From positions 90,212,529-90,276,528 of the forward strand of contig CM043959.1 in the NCBI GenBank assembly GCA_014529385.2: a DNA stretch of 64,000 nucleotides, given 5' to 3'. Below are positions 12,332-24,186 of the stretch, piece by piece (position 1 is the stretch's first letter; each line of letters begins with the position of its first letter). The position numbers were made by a program, and so were the translations under genes. This DNA is from Adiantum capillus-veneris. Lineage: Eukaryota; Streptophyta; Polypodiopsida; Polypodiales; Pteridaceae. The notes under the pieces are model-generated. The model searched no databases, had not been told where the DNA came from, and was given only the letters and a program-made list of their open reading frames with translations.

Positions 12332-12479
12332 GGATCCTGTTGAGTAAATAGAGTGTCAATGTTAGCAAATTTGGCACATTTTCTCTAAAATGTCCTTCGG
12401 GCTGAAATGTTGTTGCTTCAAATCAATTTTTGAACATGCATAGACACATACAAACATGTAAAGGTCAAATTCATAAAGT

Positions 12480-13110
12480 CAATAGAAACATTTGCAACAA
12501 AAGTAAATAATTGTGATTAATTACAACTGAGTGATTTCTTCAACTTTTTGCAAACTTGGCATTACAGTCTTGAAGTATATACCAAGTAGATACTCTTAAT
12601 GAAATATGGGCTCATTTGGATGCATAGGGTGAAAATGGTGCCAGATTTAGGCTTTAGGTCTCTGAAACAGTAGATGTAAAAGAGATTTTGAGATTTTGAG
12701 CTCCAAATTTGTTCAAACTTGGCTGGTGGGCTTAAGAAATCATGTACTTTGGATGTATGATGACAAAGTTGCAACTTTCTCCTATTTTGGCCAGAAAGTA
12801 AATAATCGCGATTATTAACTTTTCTACCAAAATAAACATTTTTTTGTGCAACTTGGTTCTAGGCATTGTATAGACCTTGTGTATGGGATATGAGGTGATT
12901 TGGATCAAGAGATGTGGCTCATAACCCAGAATTTGGCTTGCAAGGACTTCTTTGCATTTTTTGGTAATTTTCCAAGCTATATGTGATCATTTTGGCCCAT
13001 ACTTGAATTTTGGCATGTATTAGGTCTGTACAAGTGATAGGTGATGTGATGATGCAACTTTCAAGCAAAATAGTGCAAAAGTAAATAACCACGATTATTT
13101 ACAGTTCTTA
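12480..13110. repeat. degenerate ~290 bp repeats with AT-rich dyad
   Basis: A motif of the form AAGTAAATAA-N-CGATTATT-AC recurs at about 12499, 12795 and 13079, spaced 296 and 284 bases apart. Each is an imperfect palindrome centred on CG or TG. Flanking words (GATGCAACTTTC, GCAACTT) also recur around the second and third copies. A fourth dyad is at 8484. The rest of this stretch, upstream of the decayed minus-strand frame, contains no gene. Confidence 0.5.
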
Positions 13111-13234
13111 CATTTTTCTTGCAAAACTTAAAATATTTGACCTAAACACATTCTATACACCTAAAACAAGTCCTAAATTGAATTTGGTAAAGTTTAGTCT
13201 TGCCCGAATCGCTTTGTGATTGTCGACTCTGAAA

Positions 13235-13507
13235 TCACCGATTTCTATGACTACACTGCCTGATGTTTTGATTAGTCACTTTTGAGGCTTTGGACTTGCA
13301 CGCAACGTAGTTGTGAAGAAACTCATCCAATTTTGGCTCATTTGGAGTCAGTTTGACCTTGTATGTCGAATGTGACACTTTGTAGCCTTCAAGCCATTTT
13401 CTACTTTTCAAAGGCTTTGCTTGATTGATTTCACGAAACCAATCATATACATTGTATGTAGACCTCGTAAGCAAGCTGTTTGTGGAGTCAGAACCCAATT
13501 CTGACAT
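13235..13507 (-). CDS. hypothetical 90-residue frame, unrecognised
   Basis: A minus-strand open frame containing STYNVYDWFREINQ and KPLKSRKWLEGYK. The amino-acid composition is ordinary, with several W and Y residues, but I see no known motif. It lies upstream of the decayed frame at 9089-12331 on the same strand and could be a remnant of its 5' part. It may also be chance. Confidence 0.2.
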   Translation of the reverse strand: MSELGSDSTNSLLTRSTYNVYDWFREINQAKPLKSRKWLEGYKVSHSTYKVKLTPNEPKLDEFLHNYVACKSKASKVTNQNIRQCSHRNR

Positions 13508-14553
13508 CTGCCAGAAACCTAGCTTTTCTACTTAGGACCCCCTTGACCCTTGCCGAATGGTCAACTGGTCATATAGAAGTGTTCTATTATGTTGGGGCAT
13601 GCTACAGTTCAAATCTCATCCATTTGGTTGAGCTGACGAGCCACTATGGTCGATTTTTTATCGTAGGTCTTTGTGCACTGGTCGGATTCTAGGTATTTTT
13701 CTAGAGGTTTCGACTAGCTTCGGCCATACAAAATAAATCATTGTTGAGTAAAGAACTTGCCCCTCATGTCTCGTGTGAGACGGCGCTGAAAACGGGTGAC
13801 TGTAGACTCCGGAAAAGACGCACGAAAGAGGTCAAAAAGCTCTCTCTCCAAAGGCAAAAAGTGGAAATGAGGTGGTTTTAGCCTACCTGGAATATCTATA
13901 CCCGGACTTTCTAGACCATTTTCCCTTGGATTCCTACTAGGCCATGAAATCTATGTTAGACTCAAAAATTTCCCCAATCAGATTCCTGTAGCTCATTCTA
14001 CAAGAATTTTGCAAAAGTAGGTATGGGCGCCTAATTTAAGCTTCCCGCTTTCATTTTTCGATTTGATTGAAAATTTTTGTGCTTGTTTGCCTTGACTTTT
14101 TTATCACCACCGTGTCTTCATTAATTTTTGACCTGTTTATTGAAAAAATCAAAGAAAATAACAAAATGCGCTAAAAAACAAAGTAAAAATCCAATAGTTA
14201 AGAAAATCTATTGAAAAACACAACTTTATTGTTTTTTGTTGGATTTCTCCATTGTTAAGTCTCAATATCGAGAAAAATGATGAAAAATAATAAAAAAGGA
14301 CTATTTTTTTTATGGTTTTCTCATAGTATATACACTACTTACATTCATCTGGGAGATATTATCAGTTAAATTTTCCCTGTGATGAATTATAAGGTAATTT
14401 CGCAAAAAAATCACACGTTAACATCAAACTTTTTCCTCCCTCTTCAAACATTGCCCTAGATACTTAGTACTCTTCCACCCCTCCTAGATGGCGTACTCCA
14501 GGATGACTGTGTGCATGGGTTGAACAACCGTGTCTATACATAGCCTTGGTTGT
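13508..14553. other. no gene seen
   Basis: AT-rich sequence between the hypothetical frame and the chromovirus insertion site. No coding region or repeat border is recognisable. The last five bases (GTTGT) match four of the five (GTTGG) after the right chromovirus LTR and probably represent the target duplication. Confidence 0.5.
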
Positions 14554-17345
14554 TGTGAGGTCCCCTCTCTGTCTCACCTAGATGGAACTAGAGGACACCT
14601 AACGGTCGCTAGATCTTATGCGAAAGCAAACAAAAAATTGGCTAAGAAGAAAAAAAAGACCAGTGGATGGTCTCTCATGACTTAGTGAATTGAGTCCAAG
14701 CCACTAATGAAAAGGAGTCTAGCTCCGTCCCGCAGGGGAAGCGTAATTTCGTACAATCGGTCCTATTCTCATCTTCCAGGAGGAGAAATAACCTCAGTGC
14801 CGTTTTCCCCATAATTTTCAGAGGCACGTACACCGAGTTCCTTCCGCTTTGGCGTAATGAGCTATCTAATGACATTCTCTATTGCGTAGGACAAGGAGTT
14901 TCCGACTAATCAGGACCACCCGTCTCATAGGCTTTGGCAACCTGAGCCAAGTCCCCACTTTGCACCCCGCACTCACACAGACTCTTGTGTGGCCTAATTA
15001 CTAACACATTGTTGTTTAACACTTAAGCTTCTTTTTTATATTTCCTCGACACAAGTTCATTAAGACAACCCTTCAAACATTGTCAAATCGGCACCAAAAC
15101 ATATCTTTCCTAGGAAAATACTCAACAAACAATATTCATTAAAAATTCCAATGTCCTGGAGTCGTGAGGACCTCCAGCGAGTGTTAACTCCACCCACTGT
15201 CAACTGGCCGCCCATACAACCACTCCATGATTCCACCCAATTCATGGAGTAACTCTCCGGGTAAAAATCATGTACCCACTGCATATAAAGCAAGCCATGG
15301 ACATATCCACCGCATAGAAAGCAAGTCGTGGATTTAGCTCCTGTGATAACTTTGCAAGCTACTGCCTTGTGATCAGTAGGGGGTTCGGACTAAATGAATG
15401 AAACTTGATTGAGATAGTTTTTCCTACCAACCATTCTTTCTTACTTCCAAGCACTCTTTCCATAAAGCATTTCTTTCCTATGTACTTCAACTTAAATTTA
15501 AATAAAATCTTTAAAAGATACCAATGTCGTTGTCTGAGTTGGATTTCCAACATAGTTTGGGGAATTTAGACATTCCTTAGTTATCGTAATGCAGTGTTTA
15601 TGTAAATCCGAAAATTAAATTCATCCAACCTTATGAGATTCCTCCTTGATGCCTCGTGAGATGGCCGAATTTTCTTCTCTCATCGGTGCTATACCCTTGT
15701 TCACCATGTTGCTAGTTCCCGCCTTGGCTTTGTTAGCACCACCAAACTGGGTTCTCTTGGGGGCCGTATCTCACTACTAAGATTAGTTCTTTCAGAGAAA
15801 CAAGAGACTATGCGTAATTCCCACATCAACCAATGAGAAAACTTGACAAGGAATAACCTTATTCTTACACATAATGCTAGATCAAATGCCAAGTCTTCAT
15901 ACTACAAGTATGCAAGCTAACTCAAGAATTCCACGAGATTATTATTTCTTAATAACTCATACCTCATCCTAAGATTATCATAACCAAACTTCCTTCGTAT
16001 GCAACATGAGATCAAGATTATTGTACTAATTAAATGAATCAATATAACATACAATGGTAGACTATAACCATGAAAATACCCAATATAATAGATGATTCAT
16101 ACACAATTTGCTAAAGCAACACAAGACCCTACTTGTACATCTTTTTGTTTGTGCACAAAAAGTCTCACCATATCTTAGAGAATCATAGGTGAAGAGCTTT
16201 ACACATAACTATGCACAACATGCATAACTGGAAATGATGATTATATGCATAAACTCATGCTTAATTAAAGGAAAATTAACTATCTTTAATAAGTAAGGTT
16301 CTCCTTAACCCAACAATGGAATACAATCAATGAATGCAAACCATTGACAATACCCTACATATAATAGAGAATAGAATTATTTAGTGCTGTAGCCAGCTAG
16401 CATAATTAAGCTCGACATAGGAATCCTCTAGAGAAAAGAGACTATGGACCAATAGGATTAACATAAATATAATTAAATTACCCTAAATTAAGACCTCCTT
16501 TGTGTGTTATGTGATGTAGCAAGGCTTCACAACAGAATGATCTGGCAACAGAACTTCCTTGCACTCACTTGGGAATTGTGTGTAAAACTCGGTGGGGATG
16601 CTCCTTATATAGGATTCTGGGGGTTGCTTGATGCCCAAGGCATGCCCATACCTCCCTAGCTCGCCCCCTCTTGCCAAAAGAAGAAGTAGAGGTGTCACAG
16701 GCCTCTCACTAACCACTAGAGATGTCCCCTTTTACCTTAATTAAGTGATATACCTCTCTAGTCCATACTTAGCGTCCATGCCACATTCCCATACTTAACA
16801 CAACACTTGGCACAAGGCTACCTATACACATGACCCATGGCCATACATGATGGGGTTACATGCCCATGCATACCCATGATCGTGCATGCACACTCATGAC
16901 CATGCATACCCATACATCCATATGCACATCCATGCCATACACATACCTTAGAAAATGCTAACCTTAGGCTAACTTGATTTATACTAACCCGAATTTAATT
17001 CTGAAACTTGCTAACTCAAGATAGACCTAGAGGTAAGAGATACGACTACCTGCCATAAATAGCAGCTTCCGATGTCTGGATCCTATTGTTAAGAAAATCT
17101 GGATCGATGCATAGTTTGACGAGTCGGTCGACCCTAGACCGTTCCGAGGGTCAAAAACTTTCTGTTTTTGGAAATTTTTCACAAAAATTGAATTTGACCA
17201 GAATTAAAAGTTCTATAAGTATCACAACTCAAAAATGACATCTGATCAGTGAAACTTGCTAAAAACACTATATTTTGTCAAACTGATATTTAGACTTCAA
17301 ATTTTACATAGGGATCCCTCTTCTAGGGCAAGTGGAGACCTTACA
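14554..17345 (-). repeat. chromovirus 3' LTR (2792 bp)
   Basis: A direct repeat of 26125-28873, recognisable throughout with many substitutions and small indels. It begins TGTGAGGTCC and ends GACCTTACA on the plus strand. Short open frames inside (for example 16507-16716, repeated nearly unchanged at 28063-28272) are shared only because the LTRs are copies and are not treated as genes. Confidence 0.9.
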
Positions 17346-17376
17346 TTCTACCCAATGTGAAAGAATTGAGATGCCC

Positions 17377-17964
17377 TCATCTCAAGGATAAGTCTGGGTA
17401 ATCCTTCTGAAGTGTTAGTTGATCTTCCCACGTTGCGTCTTCTTCTGGAAAATCCTTCCACTTGACTAGATGTTCGATAATGTTCCTATTCCTTAGTTTT
17501 CTTTCCCGCGGCTCAATGATATAATCAGGTTGTAGCTCAAGAATGCCTTCTGTAGTAATAACAACTTGTTCTGCATCGACAAGATGATCGGGATTGGGAA
17601 TATAAGGTTTAAGCAAACTCACGTGAAAAACGTCATGAACTTTAAGGTTTGAGGGTAATTGCAACTTGTAAGCTTGGTCACTTACAAACTTTACAATCTC
17701 ATAAGGTCCACAATATCTTGGGCTAAGCTTCTTGAATTTTCCCAAGGATAGATTTCTCCTCTTGGGTCTAACCCTGAGAAATACTTTATCCCCTAACTTA
17801 AAAGTTCTTTCAGATCTTTTCTTGTCTGCATAATGCTTCTGTCTGTCCTGAGTTGCTTGAATATCCTTGCGAATTTCTCTAGTCTGTGCTTCCATGTCTT
17901 CTAACATTTTCTTTGAGGCTTCCACTTTAATAGTTGGATCAAAAAGTTCAGTGGAGCTATACAC
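17377..17964 (-). pseudogene. integrase C-terminus with chromodomain
   Basis: About 195 residues that end the pol polyprotein. The integrase C-terminal part shows KLGDKVFLRVRP, LGKFKKLSPRYCGPYEIV (the GPY motif) and HDVFHVSLLKPYIP. A chromodomain follows near residues 140-190, with LVKWKDFPEEDATWE carrying the two tryptophans of the aromatic-cage region. In chromoviruses this domain is thought to direct integration to heterochromatin. This part is open to its natural end, about 30 bases before the LTR. It is offset in frame from the core domain. Confidence 0.9.
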
Positions 17965-18850
17965 TCTTGTCCATAGAGTGCCTTGAATGGTGACATTCCT
18001 ATGATTCTATGATTAAAAGAATTATAAGCATATTCTACTAAAGGAAGATATTGAATCCATTTCCTTGGCTCTTGTGAAAAGTAAGCTCTAAGGATATCCT
18101 CGATTACTTGGTTCACCCTTTCAGTCTGCCCGTCGGTCTGAGGATCATATGCTGTACTGAAGCATAGCTGAGCTCCAATTGCTTGAAAAAGAGAAGTCCA
18201 AAACTTTGAAGTAAACTTCACATCTCTATCACTAACGATTCTTCTCGGTAAACCGTGAAGTCTAAAGATTTCCTTGATGAAAACCTATTGATGTTAGAAG
18301 CACTATAGGTCGTCTTGACAAGTATCAAGTGAGCCACCTTAGTGAGCATATCAACAACCACCAATACAGAATTGTAGCCTCCGATAGAAGGTAATCCGGT
18401 GACAAAATCCATAGTGATACACTCCCATTTCATTTGAGGTATATCAAGAGGTTTGAGTTCCCCAGGAAGCTTGATTCGTTCGGCTATAATTCGCTGACAA
18501 GATAAACACTACTTTACGTAACAAAGAACATCACCTTTCATTTTGCTGGCCAAAAAATAACTTCTTATGACTTCATTCAAGGTTTTTGCATACCCTGGGT
18601 GTCCAGAAGTCGGGCTATCATGAGCCTCAAATAAAATTTGTTTCTTTAGTGCTAGATCCTTAGGTATATAAAGTCTTTGACCAAGATAAAGAAATTCCCC
18701 TCGAAGAGAATAGTCTTTAGCCAGTCTAGAAGTTGCTTTCGGTCCTTCGCCTTGTTGAATCTGATTTAACAGTCGTTGATATTTTGGGTCATTTGAAGAA
18801 GCTTCTCTAATCCTTTCTATAATAGGATTATTGGGTATAGAGATAGCATT
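17901..18850 (-). pseudogene. chromovirus integrase zinc-binding and core
   Basis: The HHCC domain is visible as AHDSPTSGHPG with CLSCQ; a stop codon splits the cysteine pair. The core gives MDFVTGLP (first acid), a second acid in the IVSDRD region, and DPQTDGQTERVNQ with the glutamate. A frameshift near 18280 breaks the core between TTYSASN and the HGLPRRI part. The stretch 18292-18318 is the source-like copy of the 27-base fragment at 10713. Confidence 0.85.
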
Positions 18851-19222
18851 GAGGAAAGACTTATGACTGAGTCCATGTGCAACTACATTGTCCTTCCCAG
18901 GTCGGTACTTGATATCAAAATCGTACTCTTGAAGAAGTTCAATCCACCTCCTTTGTCTCATGTTGAGGTTGGTTTGCGTAAAGATCCACTTTAAGCTCTT
19001 GTGGTCGGTAACTAGCTAAAATTTGCGACTCAAAAGATAATGTCTGCATAGCTTCAATGCATGGTTGACAGCGAGAAGTTCTAGATCGTGAGTCGGATAG
19101 TTCTTCTCATGAACTCTGAGCTTGCGAGAGGTAAAATCTACTAGTCTCCCTTCACGATACGGTGGCAGATTGGTCAAGTCTTCTGGGAAAACATCGGCAT
19201 ATTCCTTCAACCATTCTGTGTG
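18850..19222 (-). pseudogene. RT N-terminal stub fused to RNase H
   Basis: Reading on the minus strand, EYADVFPEDLTNLPPYRE is the segment that normally precedes reverse transcriptase. It is followed directly and in frame by GRLVDFTSRKLRVHEKNYPT, the RNase H segment that normally follows it. The roughly 200 residues with fingers, palm and the Y-x-D-D site are missing. RNase H continues to TDHKSL and YRPGKDNVVAHGLS, in which the usual A-D-A-L-S acid is replaced. One stop lies near 19015. The element could not make its own DNA. Confidence 0.85.
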
Positions 19223-19227
19223 AAAGT

Positions 19228-19436
19228 TGTTACCATATACATGTGGTAGTGATGTGTGTGAACACACTAGGATTGCCGGGGCATTTTTTCCCTCTTTAGG
19301 AGGTTATATACGCCCATCACTCTAGGGCTATCTATCTTTCCATTGCACACTAAGTAACACACTCTCTATTGTGTGCCTTGAGCTTCCTTCATCTTCTCCA
19401 AGCTGTGTTTGTTTCTCTGCAACCCTAATTCCAACA
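19228..19436 (+). repeat. copia 5' LTR (209 bp)
   Basis: It begins TGTTACCATATACATG and ends ATTCCAACA. It matches the 3' LTR at 24187-24413 closely, except that about 18 bases around TTTTTTCCCCCGTGCATTG are missing here. Confidence 0.95.
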
Positions 19437-19438
19437 AT

Positions 19439-19450
19439 TGGTATCAGAGC
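19439..19450 (+). other. primer binding site, initiator Met tRNA
   Basis: TGGTATCAGAGC lies two bases after the 5' LTR. It is the standard plant copia sequence complementary to the 3' end of initiator methionine tRNA. Confidence 0.95.
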
Positions 19451-19715
19451 AGGTCACGTCCTCCCGGGCTTAGTCGCCAGCTGCTCCAGCACACGCCTGC
19501 TCAAAATCTTGATTTGGGCTCATTTCGGCCTCCGTTTCCACTACAGGCAGTACTGCACAGGCTATTTCGTCATTTTGTGCAGAATTTATGTCAGTGCCGT
19601 TTTCTGCATAACATGTGCCTTATAGTCTTCTATGGTTTGTGCTATATAGCACAAGTTGTTCCCGCTCCGTTTCTCCTATTTTCGGGCAGTTTTCACATCA
19701 GGTGCAGCATTTACC

Positions 19716-20589
19716 ATGGCTGACAACAACAACACAGATGTGTTCAAGATGTTTGCTGTTGAGGACAGGTTGGATGGGGACAACTACCCTATGTGGGCTT
19801 ATATGATGCAACATGTTCTTGTGTCAAAGGGTGTCTGGAACATTGTGCAGGGCATTGATGTACGTCCTGGTTCTGAGGATGTAGGCGATGTTGAGGATGT
19901 TGTAGGTCTTGCTGCAAGGATTGCATCTGTTAGAGTTGTTTTGCCTACGGCAGAACAAGCTCGTTGGGATGTTAAGGATGCGTAGGCTCATGCCTTGATT
20001 GCATTGTCTGTGAAGTGCATCATTGTTCCTCATATCCGTTCAGCAAAATCTGCAAAACAGGCTTGGGATATTTTAGCAGGTCTTTATGCAAGCCGCAATG
20101 AGGATAAAATTGCTTTGCTGCGTAAAGAGTTGGAGTCGAAGATTATGCATGAGGAAGATGATATGGAAACTTTCCTTGCTAGTGTCAAGGATATCAATGA
20201 GCAGCTTATTTCTGCAGGTGAAGTCATTTCAGATAATTCCCTTGTGCAGACTTTTCTTGTACCTTACCAGATTCCTACCAGACTTTTGCTAGTACTTGGA
20301 GACTGATGACCCAAGGAAATCCTGAAGTTGTCAAGTTTGATGCATTATGCACATTTCTATTGCAAGAGTCACTTTCTAGAAAAAACAGGACTAGGCAGTG
20401 TGCAATTGAACAGGATTTTATTGCTTCTCAAAGAAAGGGTGGTAACAATAATGCATCCACTTCTTGTGGTTCTGCTGCGAGTGGCAAAAATTCTGTTCCT
20501 AATGCTTATGCTGGCAGTACTTCGTATGGCAATTCTGGTGATAAGGGCAAAAAGAAGATGCATTGCCATTATTGTAAACCAATTAACAC
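19716..20589 (+). pseudogene. copia gag with broken zinc knuckle
   Basis: The frame starts at an ATG (MADNNNTDVFKM) and shows the copia gag signature LDGDNYPMWAYMM near residues 18-30. A premature TAG at 19983-19985 follows VKDA. The frame resumes with WDILAGLY and DNSLVQTFL, then breaks again near 20306. The CCHC knuckle starts CHYCK but a small indel removes the histidine part, and a frameshift at about 20580 joins the next frame at IKSCP. Gag would form the particle shell. Confidence 0.8.
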
Positions 20590-21555
20590 TTGATCAAGTC
20601 GTGTCCTAAGTTGAAGGCCAAAGAGGCTAAGAAGAAAGAGGGTGGTTCCACTGCAAATGCTGGTTCCACTACAAATGCAGCCATTGTTGAGTCTTTTGTG
20701 AAAGGAGACTGTGTTGCTAATGTTGATGCAGAATGGGCTTTTAGCGCAGAGTGCACTTACAAGCCTGTTGTCCAGGATGCATGCTTGTCAGTTGCTGCAG
20801 ATTCACATGTGTGGTATTTCGACAATGGTGCTACAAAGCACATTACCTCACATCATGAATTGTTTACCTCTCTTGAGTCTGTCCCTCATGGGAATTCAGT
20901 CACTTGTGCCAACAATGCCTCTTATCCAGTTCAAGGAGTTGGAAAGATTGTGCTCACTGCTGCTAATGGCAGTTCCTTCACACTTGTTTATGCACTTTAT
21001 GTACCTGGGATCAAGAAGAATCTCTTGTCTGTATCCACACTTGCTAGGCTTGGACTTGTAGTCAAATTTGTGGATGACAGATGTACAGTTCATGATCTCA
21101 GTTTTGGTGATGAAATTGTTGCATCTGGGCTTTTGTGCCGTGGGCTGTATAAGCTCACATTGTATGACAAGTGTGGACAAAATTTTGCAAATGCTGTTGC
21201 AGATTCAAGGGCTATTTCAGATGCAAAACTTTGGCATGCACGTTTTGGTCATCTGAATTTTTCCAGTTTGCTGCGTTTGCAGAAATCTGATATGGTTGCT
21301 TTTTTGACACCTCTTGAAGCACTTGTCAAACATGTTTGTGAAGGCTGTATTTTGGGTAAGATGCAGCGTTCTAAGTTTCCAAAGGATGGTTCAGTTCGGG
21401 CCACATGCAGGTTGCAGCTTGTGCATAGTGATGTTTGTGGGCCCATGCAAACTCTGCCCTTGGGCAATTACCTGTACTTCGTGACTTTCATTGATGATTA
21501 CTCCAGGCATGCATGGGTATTTCCTCTTAAAGCGAAGTCCGAAGTTTTTATGTGA
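20590..21555 (+). pseudogene. copia protease, pre-integrase and integrase N-terminus
   Basis: The retropepsin motif reads WYFDNGATKHI, where N replaces the usual S or T next to the catalytic D. ALYVPGIKKNLLSV follows, typical of copia. The GAG-pre-integrase zinc region reads LWHARFGHLN with CEGCILGK. The catalytic core starts LVHSDVCGPM and TFIDDYSRHAWV. The frame ends at a stop inside a tandem duplication. Confidence 0.85.
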
Positions 21556-21742
21556 TTCAAACAATTTCTCGCTATGTGATTCAAACAATTTCTCGCTATG
21601 GCTGAAAATGTCTCGAAATGAACTATGGGCACCCTCCGTTCTGATCGAGGGGGGAAGTTTTTATGTGATTCAAACAATTTCTCGCTATGGCTGAAAATGT
21701 CTCGAAATGAACTATGGGCACCCTCCGTTCTGATCGAGGGGG
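21541..21742 (+). repeat. tandem duplication inside copia integrase
   Basis: A unit starting GAAGTTTTTATGTGATTC occurs at 21541 and again at 21654. The first copy additionally contains an extra 24-base repeat of TGATTCAAACAATTTCTC. The duplicated DNA encodes the stretch leading to the LRSDRGG part of the core (second catalytic acid), so the domain is disrupted. Confidence 0.9.
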
Positions 21743-21749
21743 GTAGTAT

Positions 21750-22985
21750 ATGTCTCATGAATTTAATGCATTTCTGGCTAGTCGTGGGATAAAACACCAA
21801 AGTACAGTGCCTTATACACCTCAGCAAAATGGTGTTGCTGAGAGGAAAAACAGGTCACTGACGGAAATGGCACGATGTATGGTCAAAAGTCAAGCTTTTC
21901 CGCATTCTTTTTGGCTTGAGGCCATTATGTGTGCCACTTATGTACTTAACAGGTGTCGTATGAAAGCTTTGCAGTCTATTACTCCATATGAAGCATGGCA
22001 TGATAGAAAGCCTTCTATTGAGCACATGCGTGTTTTTGGCTGTTTGGCATATGCTTTGGTGCCACAAGTGCAGCGCAAAAAATTGGATGATAAGGCTGTC
22101 AAATGTATTTTTGTTGGTTATAGTGCTGAAAGCAAAGGTTACAGGTTGGATCATCCACAAACAAAACGTATTATGGTTTCACGGGATGTAGTGTTTCTGG
22201 AAGATTCTGTTCAGCCCTTGCTGTCATGTACTAGAGACAGTAATGTAAGCTCACAGGATATTTATGACACTTTGTTGCCTCTTTTCAGTGGTGGAAATAC
22301 GAATGAAAGTTCCAATGAGGCAAATGTACAGCCTATGGGGGTTTCTGAAAATGTTCTAGATCAGCCTATTACTGATGCAGATGTACATGATGTACTTGAT
22401 GAGGAAAGGGCTGAAAATGAGCAGGCGAGAGGTATGCCAAAATGGCTGCTGCACACTTTGCGTGATTGTAAATTGGATGTACCTTTGTCTAGTCGTACTC
22501 GTTCAGGCTCTCGCCATGCATCTTATGCACGAGATTGTTATGCTTTGGCTGTGTCTAGCTTGCATGATGTTGAGGAGCCTCTGACTTTTGATGAAGCACA
22601 AAATTCAGATAATTGGATGGCTGTCATGCAATCAGAATATGATGCACTTATAGAAAATGACACATGGACTTTATGTGATTTGCCTCCTGGAAAAAAGGCC
22701 ATTGGTATGAAGTGGGTTTACAAGTTGAAACGCAAGCCGGATGGTGAGATCGATCGCCATAAGGCTCGACTTGTTGCAAAGGGTTATGCACAACAAAAAG
22801 GCATAGATTATGAAGAGACTTTTGCTCCCACTTGTCATATGACTACTGTGTGTTTTCTATGTGCATTGGCAGCTCATTTTGGTTGGGATGTATATCAATC
22901 AGACATTGTTACTACTTTCTTGAATGGTGACATATTTGAGGAAGTTTATGTAACGCAGCCTCGCGGTTTTGTCATAAAAGGATAA
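21750..22985 (+). pseudogene. copia integrase end and reverse transcriptase start
   Basis: The frame opens in the integrase core (YTPQQNGVAERKNRS, with the catalytic glutamate) and passes through the HMRVFGCLAYAL region. It enters reverse transcriptase with WVYKLKRKPDGEIDRHKAR, LVAKGYAQQKGIDY, EETFAPTCHMTT and DIVTTFLNGDIFEEVYV. A TAA stop at 22983-22985 follows FVIKG. Confidence 0.9.
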
Positions 22986-24112
22986 GAGGACAAAGTGTGC
23001 AGATGTAAGAAGGCTTTGTATGGGTTGAAGCAATCTCCTCATGCTTGGTATGAGAAAGCTGACACTCATTTGGTCAAACAAGGCTTTCGTAACAGTCCAA
23101 TAGAAAGCACATTGTATGTAAAGCGTGAGGGTGATGTACTTCTCATTGTGGTTCTTATGTTGATGATTTGATTATCACTGGACCAAATGAGAGACATATT
23201 GCTGAATTTAAGGCTGATTTGAATGCTACTTTTAAGATGAAAGATTTGGGGCTGTTGCATCATTACTTGGGTATACAGTTTAAGCGGTGTGATGGTGGTA
23301 TTGCCTTGTGTCAAAGAAGCTACATAGAGACATTGCTATGTAAGTTTGGACTTGAGGATTGCAAACCTATTGCCACTCCCATGTAAACAGGTTTGAAGTT
23401 AAGTCTACATGATGCTGGCGATCTTGCTGATGTCACTCTTTACCAAACTATTGTTGGGTGCCTCATTTATGTATGCAACACGAGGCCAGATATTCAGTTT
23501 TCAGTCTCACAGGTCAGCAGATTTATGCATAGCCCAGGGTTTAAGCATTGACAAGCTGTCAAGAGGATTTTCCGCTACCTTAGTGGCACTTTACATCTTA
23601 GCTTGTTTTATCCCAAGGGGGGATCATTGCCGCCAGACTTACATGCTTTTTCAGACTCAGATTGGGCTGGTTGTTTTGACACACGAGTGTCCACAAGTGG
23701 TTTTTGTTTCATGCTTGGCAGTTCATGTATATCATGGTTGAGCAAGAAGCAACGTACTGTGGCCACTTCGAGTTGTGAGGCTGAGTACAGGGCAGTCTTC
23801 ACAGCTACGGTTGAGTGTGTATGGCTCAGACGCCTGATGGCTGATTTGGGTGTTGGATAGGACGCTACCAACACTATCTACACAGACAGTCAGAGCGTAT
23901 TGGCAGTTGCAAGGAACCCAGTTTTTCATGCTCGCACAAAGCACATTGAGGTGCATTACCACTATGTCAGGGAGAGGCTCTCAGCAGGAGAGATCAGCTT
24001 GGCTTATGTGCCAACACAGGACAACCTTGCAGATCTTTTCACAAAGGCATTGTCTCATGAGAAGCTTGAAGCTTTCCGCAAAGCTTTGGGCTTACTTCCC
24101 TTTGTGGACTGA
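22986..24112 (+). pseudogene. copia reverse transcriptase end and RNase H
   Basis: Reverse transcriptase resumes with CKKALYGLKQSPHAWYEK. A single-base loss near 23155 puts the catalytic YVDDLIITG out of frame. RNase H motifs follow: FSDSDWAG, SGFCFMLGSS, SSCEAEYRAV and YTDSQSVLAVARNPVFH. It ends with QDNLADLFTKAL and stops at 24112. Several additional frame changes occur between 23386 and 23603 and near 23855. Confidence 0.88.
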
Positions 24113-24186
24113 TCCTGTCCTCAGGCATGGCACTTCCCTTTACTCAGGTGCCAGCTCTCGTTCACCGCATCACTCCAGGGGGGATT

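Noticed and set aside
16507..16716. A 69-residue frame conserved nearly unchanged at 28063-28272
   Set aside because: Both lie at equivalent positions in the two LTRs of the chromovirus, so similarity reflects LTR duplication rather than protein constraint.
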